NCBI GenBank assembly: GCA_003217735.2
Contig: CP031585.1
Span: 2,467,501 to 2,531,500, forward strand
Reading direction: 5' to 3'
Origin: Marinibacterium anthonyi
Lineage (GTDB): Bacteria; Pseudomonadota; Alphaproteobacteria; Rhodobacterales; Rhodobacteraceae
Length of the DNA stretch: 64,000 nt
Shown here: positions 46,101 through 54,690 of the stretch, one piece after another
Layout of the letters: the number at the start of each line of letters is the position of its first letter
Position numbering within the stretch: the first letter of the stretch is position 1
Translations under genes and position numbers: made by a program
Notes under the pieces: generated by a model
Databases searched by the model: none
What the model saw: only the letters and a program-made list of their open reading frames with translations
Told to the model about the DNA's origin: nothing

Positions 46101-47313
46101 CGTCAACACGATCCGTTCCGATTTCCCGATCCTCGCGCGCCAGGTCAACGGCAAGCCGCTGGTCTACCTGGATAACGGGGCTTCGGCGCAGAAACCACAG
46201 GTGGTGATCGACGCGGTCACCCAGGCCTATTCGATGGAATATGCCAATGTTCACAGGGGCCTGCATTTCCTGTCGAACCTGGCGACCGAGAAATACGAAG
46301 GCGTGCGCGCCATCATCGCGCGGTTCCTGAACGCCGCCGACCCGGACGAGGTGGTGATGAATTCGGGCACCACCGAAGGCATCAACACCGTGGCCTATGG
46401 CTGGGCGATGCCCCGGATGGAAGCCGGCGACGAGATCGTGCTGTCGGTGATGGAACACCACGCCAATATCGTGCCCTGGCATTTCCTGCGCGAACGCCAG
46501 GGCGTGGTGCTGAAATGGGTCGACACGGATGCGACCGGCTACCTGGATCCGCAGAAGGTGATCGACGCGATCGGGCCCAGGACCAGGCTGGTCGCGATCA
46601 CGCAGCTGTCCAACGTCCTGGGCACGCGGGTCGATGTGAAGACGATCTGCGCCGCCGCACGGGACAAGGGCGTGCCGGTTCTGGTCGACGGATCGCAAGG
46701 GTCGGTGCACATGCCGGTCGACGTGCAGGACATCGGCTGCGATTTCTACGCGATCACCGGGCACAAGCTGTACGGGCCTTCCGGGTCCGGCGCGATCTAT
46801 ATCCGCAAGGAGCGCATGGCCGAGATGCGCCCTTTTCTGGGCGGGGGCGACATGATCCGCGAAGTGTCCAAGGACGCGGTCAGCTATGCCGATCCGCCGA
46901 TGAAGTTCGAGGCGGGGACCCCCGGCATCGTGCAGATGATCGGGCTGGGCGTGGCGCTGGAGTACCTGATGGAGCTGGGCATGGACAATGTCGCGGCCCA
47001 CGAGGAACGCTTGCGCGATTATGCCCGCGGCAAGCTGGACGGGCTGAACTGGCTGCAGGTGCAGGGCACGACGCCGGACAAGGCGGCGATCTTCAGCTTT
47101 ACGCTGGATGGCGCGGGGCATCCCCATGACGTGTCGACCATCCTGGACAAGAAGGGTGTCGCGGTTCGGGCCGGGCATCATTGCGCCGGGCCGCTGATGG
47201 ATCACCTGGGGGTGACGGCGACCTGCCGGGCGTCCTTTGGGCTGTACAACACCGAGGCCGAGGTGGACGTTCTGGTCGACGCGCTGGAGCTGGCCCACGA
47301 GCTTTTCGCCTGA
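46093..47313 (+). CDS. sufS: Cysteine desulfurase SufS
   Basis: 406 aa, group II desulfurase. MYDVNTIRSDFPIL and VYLDNGASAQKPQVVIDA form the N-terminus. The PLP Lys is in YAITGHKLYGPSGSGAIY, RAGHHCAGPLM matches SufS, and the catalytic Cys is in GVTATCRASFGLYNT. The ATG was preferred over a TTG two codons earlier. Such enzymes need SufE or SufU; neither, nor SufA, is in the window, so the partner must be encoded elsewhere. Last gene of the operon; a 3'-end repeat stands 30 bases behind. Confidence 0.95.
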   Translation: MYDVNTIRSDFPILARQVNGKPLVYLDNGASAQKPQVVIDAVTQAYSMEYANVHRGLHFLSNLATEKYEGVRAIIARFLNAADPDEVVMNSGTTEGINTVAYGWAMPRMEAGDEIVLSVMEHHANIVPWHFLRERQGVVLKWVDTDATGYLDPQKVIDAIGPRTRLVAITQLSNVLGTRVDVKTICAAARDKGVPVLVDGSQGSVHMPVDVQDIGCDFYAITGHKLYGPSGSGAIYIRKERMAEMRPFLGGGDMIREVSKDAVSYADPPMKFEAGTPGIVQMIGLGVALEYLMELGMDNVAAHEERLRDYARGKLDGLNWLQVQGTTPDKAAIFSFTLDGAGHPHDVSTILDKKGVAVRAGHHCAGPLMDHLGVTATCRASFGLYNTEAEVDVLVDALELAHELFA

Positions 47314-47342
47314 AGGACCTGACGGTCCTGCCTCCGGCGGAG

Positions 47343-47363
47343 AGTATTTGGGACCAAGAAGAA
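47343..47363 (+). repeat. 3'-end repeat, copy 7 (subtype CCAAGAAGAAG)
   Basis: GTATTTGGGACCAAGAAGAA followed by G, oriented like sufS and 30 bases behind its stop. Confidence 0.8.
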
Positions 47364-47496
47364 GGGAAAGCGGCGCGCCTTTGCCCGCGCTTTGGGCGTT
47401 TCCGACATGGGGCGTGTCGTTTTTTGGCGCTGACGGGTGTCATCCGGGGATCAGGGGCGTAGGGTGGGTGCAACTTCAACCACCTTAGGAGAACCC

Positions 47497-48507
47497 ATGT
47501 CCCTGCTCACCGAAGCCGACGAGATTTCCAACATCGCATTCGGGTTCATGGGGTCCAAGGCGCTTTTCGCGGCGCTCGAGCTGAAGGTCTTTTCGACGCT
47601 CGCCGCGGCTCCCATGACCTCGGACGACCTGGCCGAACGGGTCGGCATCCATGCCGATCGGGCAATGACGTTGCTGACCTCGCTGGCGGGACTGGGCCTT
47701 GTATCGGTCGAGAACGGCAAGTTCGCCAATTCGCCGGCGGCCGAGGCGTTCCTGGTGAAGGGCGCGAAATACGACTTTTCGGATTACCTTCGGCTGCAGG
47801 TCGGCAAGCAGATGTACCCGTTGCTGGACCAGATCGAAGGCGCGCTGACCGGCACGCTGGACGAGGCGGACACCAAGTCCTACGCCGACTGGTTTTCCGA
47901 TCCCGAAGAGGCGCGGCTGTATTCGGAAAGCCAGCACGCCGGGTCGCTTGGACCTGCGCGGCAGTTGGCGCGGTCGCTGGACCTGTCGGGCAAGACGACG
48001 CTGCTGGACGTGGGCGGCGGCACCGCGGCCTTTGACATCACCCTGTGCAAGGCGAACCCGGGTTTGAACGCCACCGTGCTGGAATTCCCCAATGTCGCGG
48101 CCCTGGGTCGGGAATACGTGGAAGACGCCGGGCTTTCGGACCGGATCGCCTACCGGGACGGCAATGCGCTGGAGTCGGATTGGCCCATGGGTCAGGACAT
48201 CGTGCTGATGTCCTACCTGTTTTCGGGTGTGCCGGGCGACACCCATGACCGGCTGATCCAGCAGGCCTTTGACGTGCTGAACCCCGGTGGCATCGTGCTG
48301 ATCCACGATTTCGTGGTCGAGGCCGACCGGTCCGGCCCGCCGCTGGCGGCCCTCTGGCAGCTGCAGCACACGGCTTTCACGCCCGAGGCGCGGTCCCTGG
48401 ACGCCGGGTGGCTGACATCGGAGCTGGAAGCGGGCGGGTTCAAGGACGTCGGCATCCGCACCATGATCCCCGAGATGACCATGCTGGCCCAGGGCGTGAA
48501 GCCCTGA
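47497..48507 (+). CDS. SAM-dependent methyltransferase, candidate DsyB (DMSP synthesis)
   Basis: 336 aa. An N-terminal winged-helix dimerisation domain (about 1-110: ISNIAFGFMGSKALFAALELKVFSTL, then PMTSDDLAERVGI) precedes a class I methyltransferase fold. The SAM motif is TLLDVGGGTAAFDITLC, and the later VLNPGGIVLIHDFVV is motif III-like. This is the plant-type O-methyltransferase layout. Size, N-terminus and the YADWFSDPEEARLYSESQHAGSLGPARQLAR stretch resemble DsyB, which S-methylates methylthiohydroxybutyrate, as I remember it; CrtF-like or other O-methyltransferases are the alternative. Start backed by TTAGGAG. Monocistronic between suf and the convergent peroxidase gene. Confidence 0.8.
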   Translation: MSLLTEADEISNIAFGFMGSKALFAALELKVFSTLAAAPMTSDDLAERVGIHADRAMTLLTSLAGLGLVSVENGKFANSPAAEAFLVKGAKYDFSDYLRLQVGKQMYPLLDQIEGALTGTLDEADTKSYADWFSDPEEARLYSESQHAGSLGPARQLARSLDLSGKTTLLDVGGGTAAFDITLCKANPGLNATVLEFPNVAALGREYVEDAGLSDRIAYRDGNALESDWPMGQDIVLMSYLFSGVPGDTHDRLIQQAFDVLNPGGIVLIHDFVVEADRSGPPLAALWQLQHTAFTPEARSLDAGWLTSELEAGGFKDVGIRTMIPEMTMLAQGVKP

Positions 48508-48526
48508 GCCGGGGATCGTCCGCCGA

Positions 48527-50014
48527 TCACGGCTGAGGCTGGGGCGGGCCGCAGAACAGGTCTTTGGCAAACGGGTCGACGGCATGGTAATTGTCGTCGA
48601 CCCATTTCGTCAGGGCGGCCATCGAGAAGTTCGGCCCGAACCCCGGCCATGGCGTGAAGCCGTGCAAGTGGTACATACTTTCCGGATCAAGCTTCAGCAG
48701 CCGTGCAAAGACCGAGGCCACGATCGTCCCGCCGACGCCGGTCAGCTTCTTTTTCCCGCTGTCCTGGGCTTCCTGCAGGCAATAGAACCACAGCGGCGTC
48801 TTGGTGATATGCGCATCCGCCAGTTGCGGCGGGGCGGCGAGTTCGGGGATGCCAAGCTTGCGCGCCAGTTGCTGGCCCGAAGGCAGCAGGATCGCCGTGC
48901 GGTCGCGCAGGATGTTGCGCAGGGCCAGCTTGCGGGCCTTTGGAATGTCGATTTCCAGGTCGCCCCACATCAGCGGCTTGTTCACGATATTGGCCGGCAA
49001 TTCAAAGAGATCCTTGGCCATTTTCGTGCCCACCGGCAGGGCCTTCTGAGCGCCCGGGCCGAAGAAGCGCGACATTTCCATGTCCCAGTCGCTGCTGCGC
49101 CAGCCAAAGCCGTGCATCGCAAACAGGCCGACCCCCATCTTGGCGGCGTTGATGTCGTATTTCGCCTGCACGGTGGCGTGCCCGAACCGATAGGCCGCGA
49201 CCGAAAATTCGGCCGGCATGATCGGCGCGCAAGATCCGAAGGGATCGTGCGCGAGCGCCGCGTCGATGCAGGCCTGGTCGACGAAGGATGGCAGAAAGTC
49301 GTTCAGCACCAGCCACTGGTAGTGCAGCCGGATGAAACGGCGGACCATCTCGAACCCCTTGAGATCTTCGGGGATCATGTCGGCCCAGACCTCGCTTCGG
49401 GTGCCGTCCATGGCGCAATGGGTCACGGCGTCGGTCACCTCGGGTTGGGTGGCGACCTTGGCCATCAGGATGTTGTGCAGCTTGATGAAACAGCCCTGGA
49501 TCTGGCTGACCAGGACGTTTTCATCGTTGCGCGGATCCCCGATCAGCGCGCGGCCCTTGCAATTGCGCGCCAGGTCGTTCGGGTTCTCCTCGCGTCCAAA
49601 CAAAAGGAAACCATCGTGATCGGGCGAAAACAGGTGCGGCGTCGCGTCGGGCCCGTCGCCATAGACGCAATCCAGGTCCAGGTTCGGCGTGCGCACGTTG
49701 CGGATCGTCGCCGGGTCGGTGTGGGTGCCGATGGCGCTGGTGGCATCCAAGGTGATGTCATGGTCGATGAACTGACCAAAGAAGGTCTGCCCGGCCTCGG
49801 CCGGACCATCCAGAACCACGTTCGTCTTCATGTCATCGACCAGCTTGTCAAAGGCCGCGACGATCGCCGCGCGGCTCAGATTGCCTGTGATGGGGTTCTT
49901 CTTGCCGAGATAGCCGAAGACCTGAGGCAGGGGCTCTGCCGTGATATCGCAATTGTGCAGGCATTCCTTGAGAAAGATGTTGTAGCGGGACATCCCGTGC
50001 GGCGTATTTGCCAT
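48527..50014 (-). CDS. Animal-type haem peroxidase (peroxidasin/cyclooxygenase superfamily)
   Basis: 495 aa. The distal His motif is FFGQFIDHDITLDAT (about residue 85), the catalytic Arg lies in TRSEVWADMI or nearby, and the proximal His in AYRFGHATVQAKYDIN (about residue 280). Bacterial members are cytoplasmic or secreted without a signal peptide; none is seen here. Their substrates are mostly unknown, with halide oxidation, lipid oxidation or lytic roles suggested. No type I export genes are next to it. The 270 bases upstream hold an AT-rich promoter region and then the tRNA fragment. Confidence 0.85.
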   Translation of the reverse strand: MANTPHGMSRYNIFLKECLHNCDITAEPLPQVFGYLGKKNPITGNLSRAAIVAAFDKLVDDMKTNVVLDGPAEAGQTFFGQFIDHDITLDATSAIGTHTDPATIRNVRTPNLDLDCVYGDGPDATPHLFSPDHDGFLLFGREENPNDLARNCKGRALIGDPRNDENVLVSQIQGCFIKLHNILMAKVATQPEVTDAVTHCAMDGTRSEVWADMIPEDLKGFEMVRRFIRLHYQWLVLNDFLPSFVDQACIDAALAHDPFGSCAPIMPAEFSVAAYRFGHATVQAKYDINAAKMGVGLFAMHGFGWRSSDWDMEMSRFFGPGAQKALPVGTKMAKDLFELPANIVNKPLMWGDLEIDIPKARKLALRNILRDRTAILLPSGQQLARKLGIPELAAPPQLADAHITKTPLWFYCLQEAQDSGKKKLTGVGGTIVASVFARLLKLDPESMYHLHGFTPWPGFGPNFSMAALTKWVDDNYHAVDPFAKDLFCGPPQPQP

Positions 50015-50286
50015 TGTAATCTCCTGGAAAGAAATCCGAATTTCTAATCTGGGTCGGATATGTCAAAAGGAGGTATTAAATTCCTCCTTCGGCATATTAC
50101 TTCAATTCCCGAATAAATTCACCTTGTTTCCACCAAATCGGAAATTGGAATACCGGACTTGACAACGCGCCGCGGGGCCGCGCCCTGGCGCCGTCCTGTC
50201 CCCCCGCCGGTGTCGCAGAGAAAATCGCGCCGGGCGCTGTTCTGCGATTGCACCCGGTTCGGGCATTCGCTACAAGCCGGCGGCAG

Positions 50287-50328
<42 letters not shown>

Positions 50329-50431
50329 TGATGTCAAGGGGATGCCGTGATGAAGAGGACTAAGAAAGAGACGTGATACCAAGCTCTTGCCGAGCAGATC
50401 GTTTTTCGATTTAAAGGCTGGAGAAGTCGCG

Positions 50432-50454
50432 TAAGCACTGCGTAAGCAGTCAGG
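50432..50454. repeat. Short direct repeat between the two tRNA copies
   Basis: GCGTAAGCA occurs twice within 21 bases (CGCGTAAGCACTGCGTAAGCAG). In this position it could be a recombinase arm site of an integrated element. No integrase gene is present in the spacer. Confidence 0.35.
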
Positions 50455-50472
50455 GCCTGATGGTTCTACTGC

Positions 50473-50549
50473 GCACCCATAGCTCAGCTGGATAGAGCGT
50501 CGCCCTCCGAAGGCGAAGGCCTCAGGTTCGAATCCTGATGGGTGCGCCA
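50473..50549 (+). tRNA. tRNA-Arg (anticodon CCG)
   Basis: 77 nt with encoded CCA. Acceptor GCACCCA pairs with TGGGTGC, discriminator G. The anticodon arm TCGCC-CTCCGAA-GGCGA gives CCG for codon CGG. The T arm is CAGGTTCGAATCCTG. The gene lies at the left edge of the accessory region. Confidence 0.95.
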
Positions 50550-50825
50550 TTAACCTCGAAATTCCACGATTTGGGCTCGCTAGTCAGGTTGCCCCCGCGC
50601 CGCCGCCTTTGCCGCGCGGTTGCCGTTCATCCTGTGATGGATTGGACGGGTTGATTTTAAAAATTCGTTTATTTACAATGTGAAAGAGTATTTTGCATGT
50701 ACCAAGTACCAAATTTTTTGCGGCGCGATGCTCCCCTGAAGGCAAATTGGGCTCTGTTGCCTTCAGAAAACCTAGACCTGATGATCGCGGAGTGAGCTGG
50801 CTGGCTCTCTTATCTCTCCCGCGGC
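50550..50825. other. AT-rich gene-free stretch behind tRNA-Arg
   Basis: About 275 bases with runs such as TTTTAAAAATTCGTTTATTTAC, much lower in GC than the core genome. GGCTCTGTTGC at 50752-50762 looks like an IS terminal repeat remnant, but I find no second end. The open frames here show no coding character. Confidence 0.5.
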
Positions 50826-51239
50826 TCAGACAACTAGAGTTTGCTGGTGTGACGTGCGGAGCCAGCCACCCGCATCGTTCAGATATGTGGAGGCGCAAAG
50901 TGCTTCATAGATGGGCAGATCGGGCTTCTCAGCGGAGGCATGGTAGCTGAGAATGACAATGTCACCACATTGCGTTGCTCTGCGCCCAGTCATCGCCACG
51001 GACCGCCAGCCGGTTCTGCGCTTCAGGCCGTGCCAGATCTGCTCACCCTGTAGGATACCCGGAGGGTATGGAAAGATCATGATAGCGTTTTCCGCGGTTG
51101 TCGCGCGCGCGTTGTCGGAGTCACTGGTCCAGAAGCGCTCTTCCATATCCCAGAGAATTTCCTGATCCGTTGGAGAGGGCTTGCCGATCTTATTTGCGGC
51201 ATGCTCGAGAGTAGTCTTTCGCGGCACGGAGAGGGTCAT
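50826..51239 (-). CDS. NTF2/SnoaL-like small protein (DUF4440 type)
   Basis: 137 aa. The pattern DQEILWDMEERFWTSDSDNARATTAENAIMIFP, then GRRATQCGDIVILSYHASAEK and YEALCASTYLNDAGGWLRTSHQQTLV is that of single-domain DUF4440 proteins. The start at 51239 gives an ATGA overlap with the upstream membrane-anchored gene, so the pair is coupled. No catalytic residues are evident. The role is unknown. Confidence 0.7.
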   Translation of the reverse strand: MTLSVPRKTTLEHAANKIGKPSPTDQEILWDMEERFWTSDSDNARATTAENAIMIFPYPPGILQGEQIWHGLKRRTGWRSVAMTGRRATQCGDIVILSYHASAEKPDLPIYEALCASTYLNDAGGWLRTSHQQTLVV

Positions 51240-51655
51240 TCGGCTGTCTCCCATGTACCGGAAAGGACTACCTGGATCAGGATCAGTATCACGACCGCCA
51301 CTGACAGGATTGTTCCCGGCGAGAAGGCGATGCCCTTATGCAACGCATCGCTAAAACTCGTAGCGACCGGTGCGGCACCCGGAAGGAGAGGGGCAAGGGT
51401 GCGGGCCACATCTCCATTCTCCGTCGCGAGTGCAGGCACGTCTTTGCAGCGTGACAGCAGCGTTCCCAATCGCGAAACCGCAGCTTGACGACCCGAAGAC
51501 GCAAGCTCGGCGGCCACTTCCCATGGATCGAGCTCTAGCCTGGCAAGCGCTGAGAGCACGGTCACGATGGAGCCATCTCGGTCTTCGCCGACGGAGGCGA
51601 AGAGAAACCGTTCCAGTGCGGGGTCATGGGGGTTGAGAATATCGGCTGCCGACAT
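51236..51655 (-). CDS. Tail-anchored small protein, unknown function
   Basis: 139 aa. A helical soluble part (residues 1-105) is followed by one C-terminal membrane segment (about 112-132, GTILSVAVVILILIQVVLSG) and a very short tail. I recognise no family. It is coupled to the NTF2-like gene by a four-base overlap. Upstream lies the AT-rich promoter-like stretch ATATATGTGATATATGG. Confidence 0.6.
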   Translation of the reverse strand: MSAADILNPHDPALERFLFASVGEDRDGSIVTVLSALARLELDPWEVAAELASSGRQAAVSRLGTLLSRCKDVPALATENGDVARTLAPLLPGAAPVATSFSDALHKGIAFSPGTILSVAVVILILIQVVLSGTWETAE

Positions 51656-51835
51656 CGTTGTTTCCTCGATATATGTGATATATGGCTCCGGATCGCGGCA
51701 GGTTTAGACGTAGAACGATTTGGTTCGCCAAGACCGACCGAGGATATTTCGGATTGCTTTGATCCTGCCCGAATCCGGCCTTATGCGGGCTGACGCAGAT
51801 CAGTCTGCCGCCAAGCCGTCGTTCCTGGCCGCCAT

Positions 51836-51845
51836 ACCGGCCCCG
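51836..51845. repeat. Target-site duplication of the ISAs1 element, left copy
   Basis: ACCGGCCCCG, identical to the ten bases right behind the element at 53078-53087. Confidence 0.93.
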
Positions 51846-53077
51846 CAGGGGAATCGCATTTGGCTTTGAGGTCCTGAAGAGCCGCCCTTGCAGCCGCTGG
51901 CAGGATGGATTCTGGAGGGCGGACATCAGCCGCCGGAGTCCGCCACTGCCATGCACCTGTTCCTCTCCGCCTTTGACGGCGTCCCGGATCCCCGCGCGGA
52001 CAACGCCCGCCATGACCTCGGCGAACTGCTCGTCATCGCCTTCGTCTCGGTGCTCTGCGGCGCGACCTCCTGTGCCGAGATGGCGGCCTTCGGTCAGGCA
52101 AAGGAACATGTTTTCAGGGACTTCCTGAAGCTCCGCCATGCCGTGCCCTCGCATGACACCTTCTCGGCGGTGTTCCGGATGGTCGACCCGAAGGCGCTCG
52201 ACGCGGCCTTCGGACAGGTTCTGGCCGAGGTCGCCGCAATGCTCGGTGAGGGCGATGTCGTCGCCGTGGACGGAAAGGTCCTGCGCGGCTCGCGCGATGC
52301 CGCCGAGGCGGGACGGACGCGGATGATGGTGTCGGCCTATGCCGCGCGGCTGCGGCTGACGCTGGCCACGGTGCCCGCCGAACGGGGCGGCGAGTTGGAG
52401 GCCGCGATCGAGGCGCTCGGGCTGGTCGCGCTGAAGGGCAAGGTCGTCACGGCCGACGCGCTGCATTGCAACCGCCGCACGGTTGCGGTGATCAACGCAG
52501 GCGGCGGCGACTGGTGCCTGGCGCTGAAGGCCAACCAGGATTCGCTGCTGTCGGACGCCCGGGCGTGCTTCGGCAAGGTGAAGGAGGGCCACCCAGTCGC
52601 GATCACCGAGGACAGCGGCCACGGCCGGACAGAGACCCGGGCGGCCATGGTCGTTCCGGCCAAGGGTCTGGCAGAACATCATGAATTCCCGGGACTGAAG
52701 GCCTTCGGGCAGATCGAGGCGACGCGAGAATTCGACGGCAGGACCACCTCGGAGACCCGGATTTTTGCGCTCTCCTGGCTGCCTTCGCCTGACGTCCTTC
52801 TGGCCACCGTGCGCGCCCACTGGGCGATCGAGAATGCGCTGCACTGGCAGCTCGACGTCTCGTTCCGCGAGGACGCAGCGCGCAACCGCAAGGACAACGG
52901 CCCGGCCAACATCGCCGTCCTGCGCCGCCGCGCGCTGGACGTTGTCCGCAGGGACACGTCGAAGGGATCGCTCTCCATCAAGCTGAAACGGGCGGGCTGG
53001 GACGACAATTTCCTCTTCGGACTTCTCAAGCTTTCCAGTCAGTTACCGGAATCTTAGTTCCAAATGCGATGGCCCTG
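51846..53077 (+). mobile_element. Complete ISAs1-family insertion sequence
   Basis: 1232 bp. Terminal inverted repeats of 18 bp are CAGGGgaATCGCATTTGG on the left and CAGGGccATCGCATTTGG (reverse complement) on the right, differing at two positions. It is flanked by a perfect 10-bp target duplication ACCGGCCCCG (51836-51845 and 53078-53087). One intact transposase gene fills it. The perfect duplication and intact gene suggest a recent, possibly active insertion. It sits in a non-coding stretch, so no gene seems interrupted. Confidence 0.95.
51951..53057 (+). CDS. ISAs1-family transposase
   Basis: 368 aa, full length. The N-terminal domain HLFLSAFDGVPDPRADNARHDLGELLVIAFVSVLCGATSC is the DDE_Tnp_1-associated domain of this family. 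The DDE residues can be placed in VVAVDGKVLRGS (D), VTADALHCNR (D) and HWAIENALHWQLDVSFREDAARNR (E). The ATG at 51951 was preferred over a TTG at 51888 because family members begin near it. No frameshift or stop. Confidence 0.94.
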   Translation: MHLFLSAFDGVPDPRADNARHDLGELLVIAFVSVLCGATSCAEMAAFGQAKEHVFRDFLKLRHAVPSHDTFSAVFRMVDPKALDAAFGQVLAEVAAMLGEGDVVAVDGKVLRGSRDAAEAGRTRMMVSAYAARLRLTLATVPAERGGELEAAIEALGLVALKGKVVTADALHCNRRTVAVINAGGGDWCLALKANQDSLLSDARACFGKVKEGHPVAITEDSGHGRTETRAAMVVPAKGLAEHHEFPGLKAFGQIEATREFDGRTTSETRIFALSWLPSPDVLLATVRAHWAIENALHWQLDVSFREDAARNRKDNGPANIAVLRRRALDVVRRDTSKGSLSIKLKRAGWDDNFLFGLLKLSSQLPES

Positions 53078-53252
53078 ACCGGCCCCGGCCTTGTCTGCAA
53101 GCTCACCATTACGAGCGAGGCTAACATGGGTCAGCGCGTGAATTCCTATCACCAGCTAGAAGCATTGATACCAGCAAGCTGAGCCTCCTTCCCGAAGCCA
53201 GGGAGGGCTCGGACTTAGTGCTGGACCCCTGCAGGTTGCACGGAGATCAGGT

Positions 53253-53561
53253 ATGGCCATGCGCTCGACCAATTCGACTGTGACGTTCAAACACCCGTTT
53301 TTCTTGTCCGGTTACACGGATGAATTGCCCGCTGGCGATTATGACGTGGTCGTTCAGGAAGAGCTTTTGGAAGGTCTCAGCTTCGCGGCTTACCGAAGGA
53401 CGGCGACGTATCTGACCGTACGAGGAAAGGGGCAAAGGGCTGGACGGGTCGAACTGCGATCGACCAGCGAGCGGAATCTGGAAACGGCACTTGGCTTGGA
53501 CCGGAGATTTCCGACCCGAGATAGCGAGACGGCGCTTTCCCCGTCGGAGGACTTGAAATGA
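53253..53561 (+). CDS. Small protein of the accessory cassette, family A
   Basis: 102 aa, not a family I can name. Its N-terminal half VTFKHPFFLSGYTDELPAGDYDVVVQEELLEGLSFAAYRR resembles the start of the gene at 56410 (FSRPFTVPGFDEMLPAGTYDIETE), so both belong to one domain family with the core PF-x(2)-G-x-D-E-x-LPAG-x-YD. No signal peptide or membrane helix. CGGAG lies upstream. Its stop overlaps the ATG of the next gene (ATGA). It is the first gene of the plus-strand cassette and lies 176 bases behind the ISAs1 element. Confidence 0.7.
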   Translation: MAMRSTNSTVTFKHPFFLSGYTDELPAGDYDVVVQEELLEGLSFAAYRRTATYLTVRGKGQRAGRVELRSTSERNLETALGLDRRFPTRDSETALSPSEDLK

Positions 53562-53902
53562 ACACTCCCGAATGGCTCAAACCCGGCATCTACGGCGCCG
53601 TAATCGGCGCGGTCATTGTCGGTGTCGTCGGATTTACATGGGGCGGCTGGGTGACCGGCGGAACTTCGAGCGACAGAGCCTTGACCATGGCCCATGAGGA
53701 TGTTGTCGCGGCCATGGTGCCCGTTTGTCTGGAAATGGCCCGGACCGATCCGGAGCGGGCCGCAAAGATGGAAACAATCAAGGCTGCGTCAACTTACCAG
53801 AGGCGCGACGCGCTTATGAAGGCGGGATGGGCGACCGTACCCGGCACCGACGCTCCGGACCGCGACATCGCGCAAGCTTGTCTCGCAGAGCTCCAACTTT
53901 AG
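53558..53902 (+). CDS. Single-pass membrane protein of the cassette
   Basis: 114 aa. One N-terminal membrane helix (about 10-33, IYGAVIGAVIVGVVGFTWGGWVTGG), then a soluble part with two cysteines (VPVCLEMAR and AQACLAEL) and a conserved-looking MKAGWATVPGT. Similar small alphaproteobacterial proteins exist to my knowledge, but without known function. The orientation is probably soluble part outside. Coupled to the previous gene by ATGA and followed after nine bases by the next. Confidence 0.72.
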   Translation: MNTPEWLKPGIYGAVIGAVIVGVVGFTWGGWVTGGTSSDRALTMAHEDVVAAMVPVCLEMARTDPERAAKMETIKAASTYQRRDALMKAGWATVPGTDAPDRDIAQACLAELQL

Positions 53903-53911
53903 AGCCTCCGA

Positions 53912-54418
53912 ATGCAACAGTCCCCGGATATCGGCAACGAAAAGACCCTGCCCGCGATGGAACAGTCTTCCGCTTCCCGAGCTGAGAGAACCGAGCTCGA
54001 ACGTCGCGTGCTCGCTCATGAAAGGGTCCTTCAGGCGCTGATCGCATACATGTCCCGAACTGAGCCGCGGTTTGTCGATCATCTGAGAGAACGGTTCGTG
54101 GAACCGATGCGCATGGCTCGGCACGAGCACGACTATCGGGGGGCCGACGACTATGCGGAAGAATTCATCCGCGCCGTGATGCTTCTCGGTGAACCGCGCC
54201 AGCCGCCGGTCCATCCGTCGGAGGCTGCGAAACGCGCTAGCGCCTCTGAAAACGATAGATTGGACGACTCCGATCCGCATGCGCAACGCGACCAGGTTCT
54301 GGTCAAGCAGAGAAACGGCATATGGCAAGTGACGGTCAATGGCGTCTTTCGCGGCGACTACCACCAAGAGGAGCACGCCAACGCAGCTGCGGCATTGTTG
54401 AAGCTGTCCCTGCCATGA
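53912..54418 (+). CDS. Cytoplasmic cassette protein with helical N-terminus and DUF2188-like tail
   Basis: 168 aa. Residues 20-100 are helical and charged (ERTELERRVLAHERVLQALIAYMSRTEPRFVDHLRERFVEPMRMARHEHD). The last 40 residues (QVLVKQRNGIWQVTVNGVFRGDYHQEEHANAAAALLKL) look like a small DUF2188-like beta domain, often found in stress-related small proteins. The stop overlaps the ATG of a further short open frame (ATGA). Function unknown. Confidence 0.68.
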   Translation: MQQSPDIGNEKTLPAMEQSSASRAERTELERRVLAHERVLQALIAYMSRTEPRFVDHLRERFVEPMRMARHEHDYRGADDYAEEFIRAVMLLGEPRQPPVHPSEAAKRASASENDRLDDSDPHAQRDQVLVKQRNGIWQVTVNGVFRGDYHQEEHANAAAALLKLSLP

Positions 54419-54690
54419 CCCTCGGCGTTCAACCTACTGGACCGAGCGAGTTTGCGATCCAGGCAGCCGAGAACGAAGGCATGCCGACAAGACCGGATGC
54501 TGCGCCTGTGTTGCCGACTGTCTCGGCGGCGGAGCAGCAAACGGAACACTTCAGCCGATGCGCTCGAAATCCCACAAGCAAGCGAACCGCCCCAGAACTT
54601 GAAGGATGGAGCAAATGGAACGCGATGAAGTTCCACATAGCAGGTCCCCTAGGCGCCTTATTTCGAAGCTGGCGGCGGCGGCCGGCATGA
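54415..54690 (+). CDS. Short open frame overlapping two genes, doubtful
   Basis: 91 aa from an ATG that overlaps the previous stop (ATGA). Its start carries the motif AIQAAENEGMP, which recurs at the end of the protein encoded at 56410. The last 75 bases overlap the repeat-protein gene in another frame, which argues against it. The coupling and the shared motif argue for a genuine or recently degraded gene. Confidence 0.4.
   Translation: MTLGVQPTGPSEFAIQAAENEGMPTRPDAAPVLPTVSAAEQQTEHFSRCARNPTSKRTAPELEGWSKWNAMKFHIAGPLGALFRSWRRRPA

Noticed and set aside
50752-50762. GGCTCTGTTGC, an IS6/IS5-like terminal repeat
   Set aside because: No matching second end or transposase fragment is nearby, so it may be chance.
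50584-50950. Two overlapping short frames behind tRNA-Arg
   Set aside because: Neither has a ribosome binding site, a domain or coding-like codon use; they overlap each other on opposite strands.
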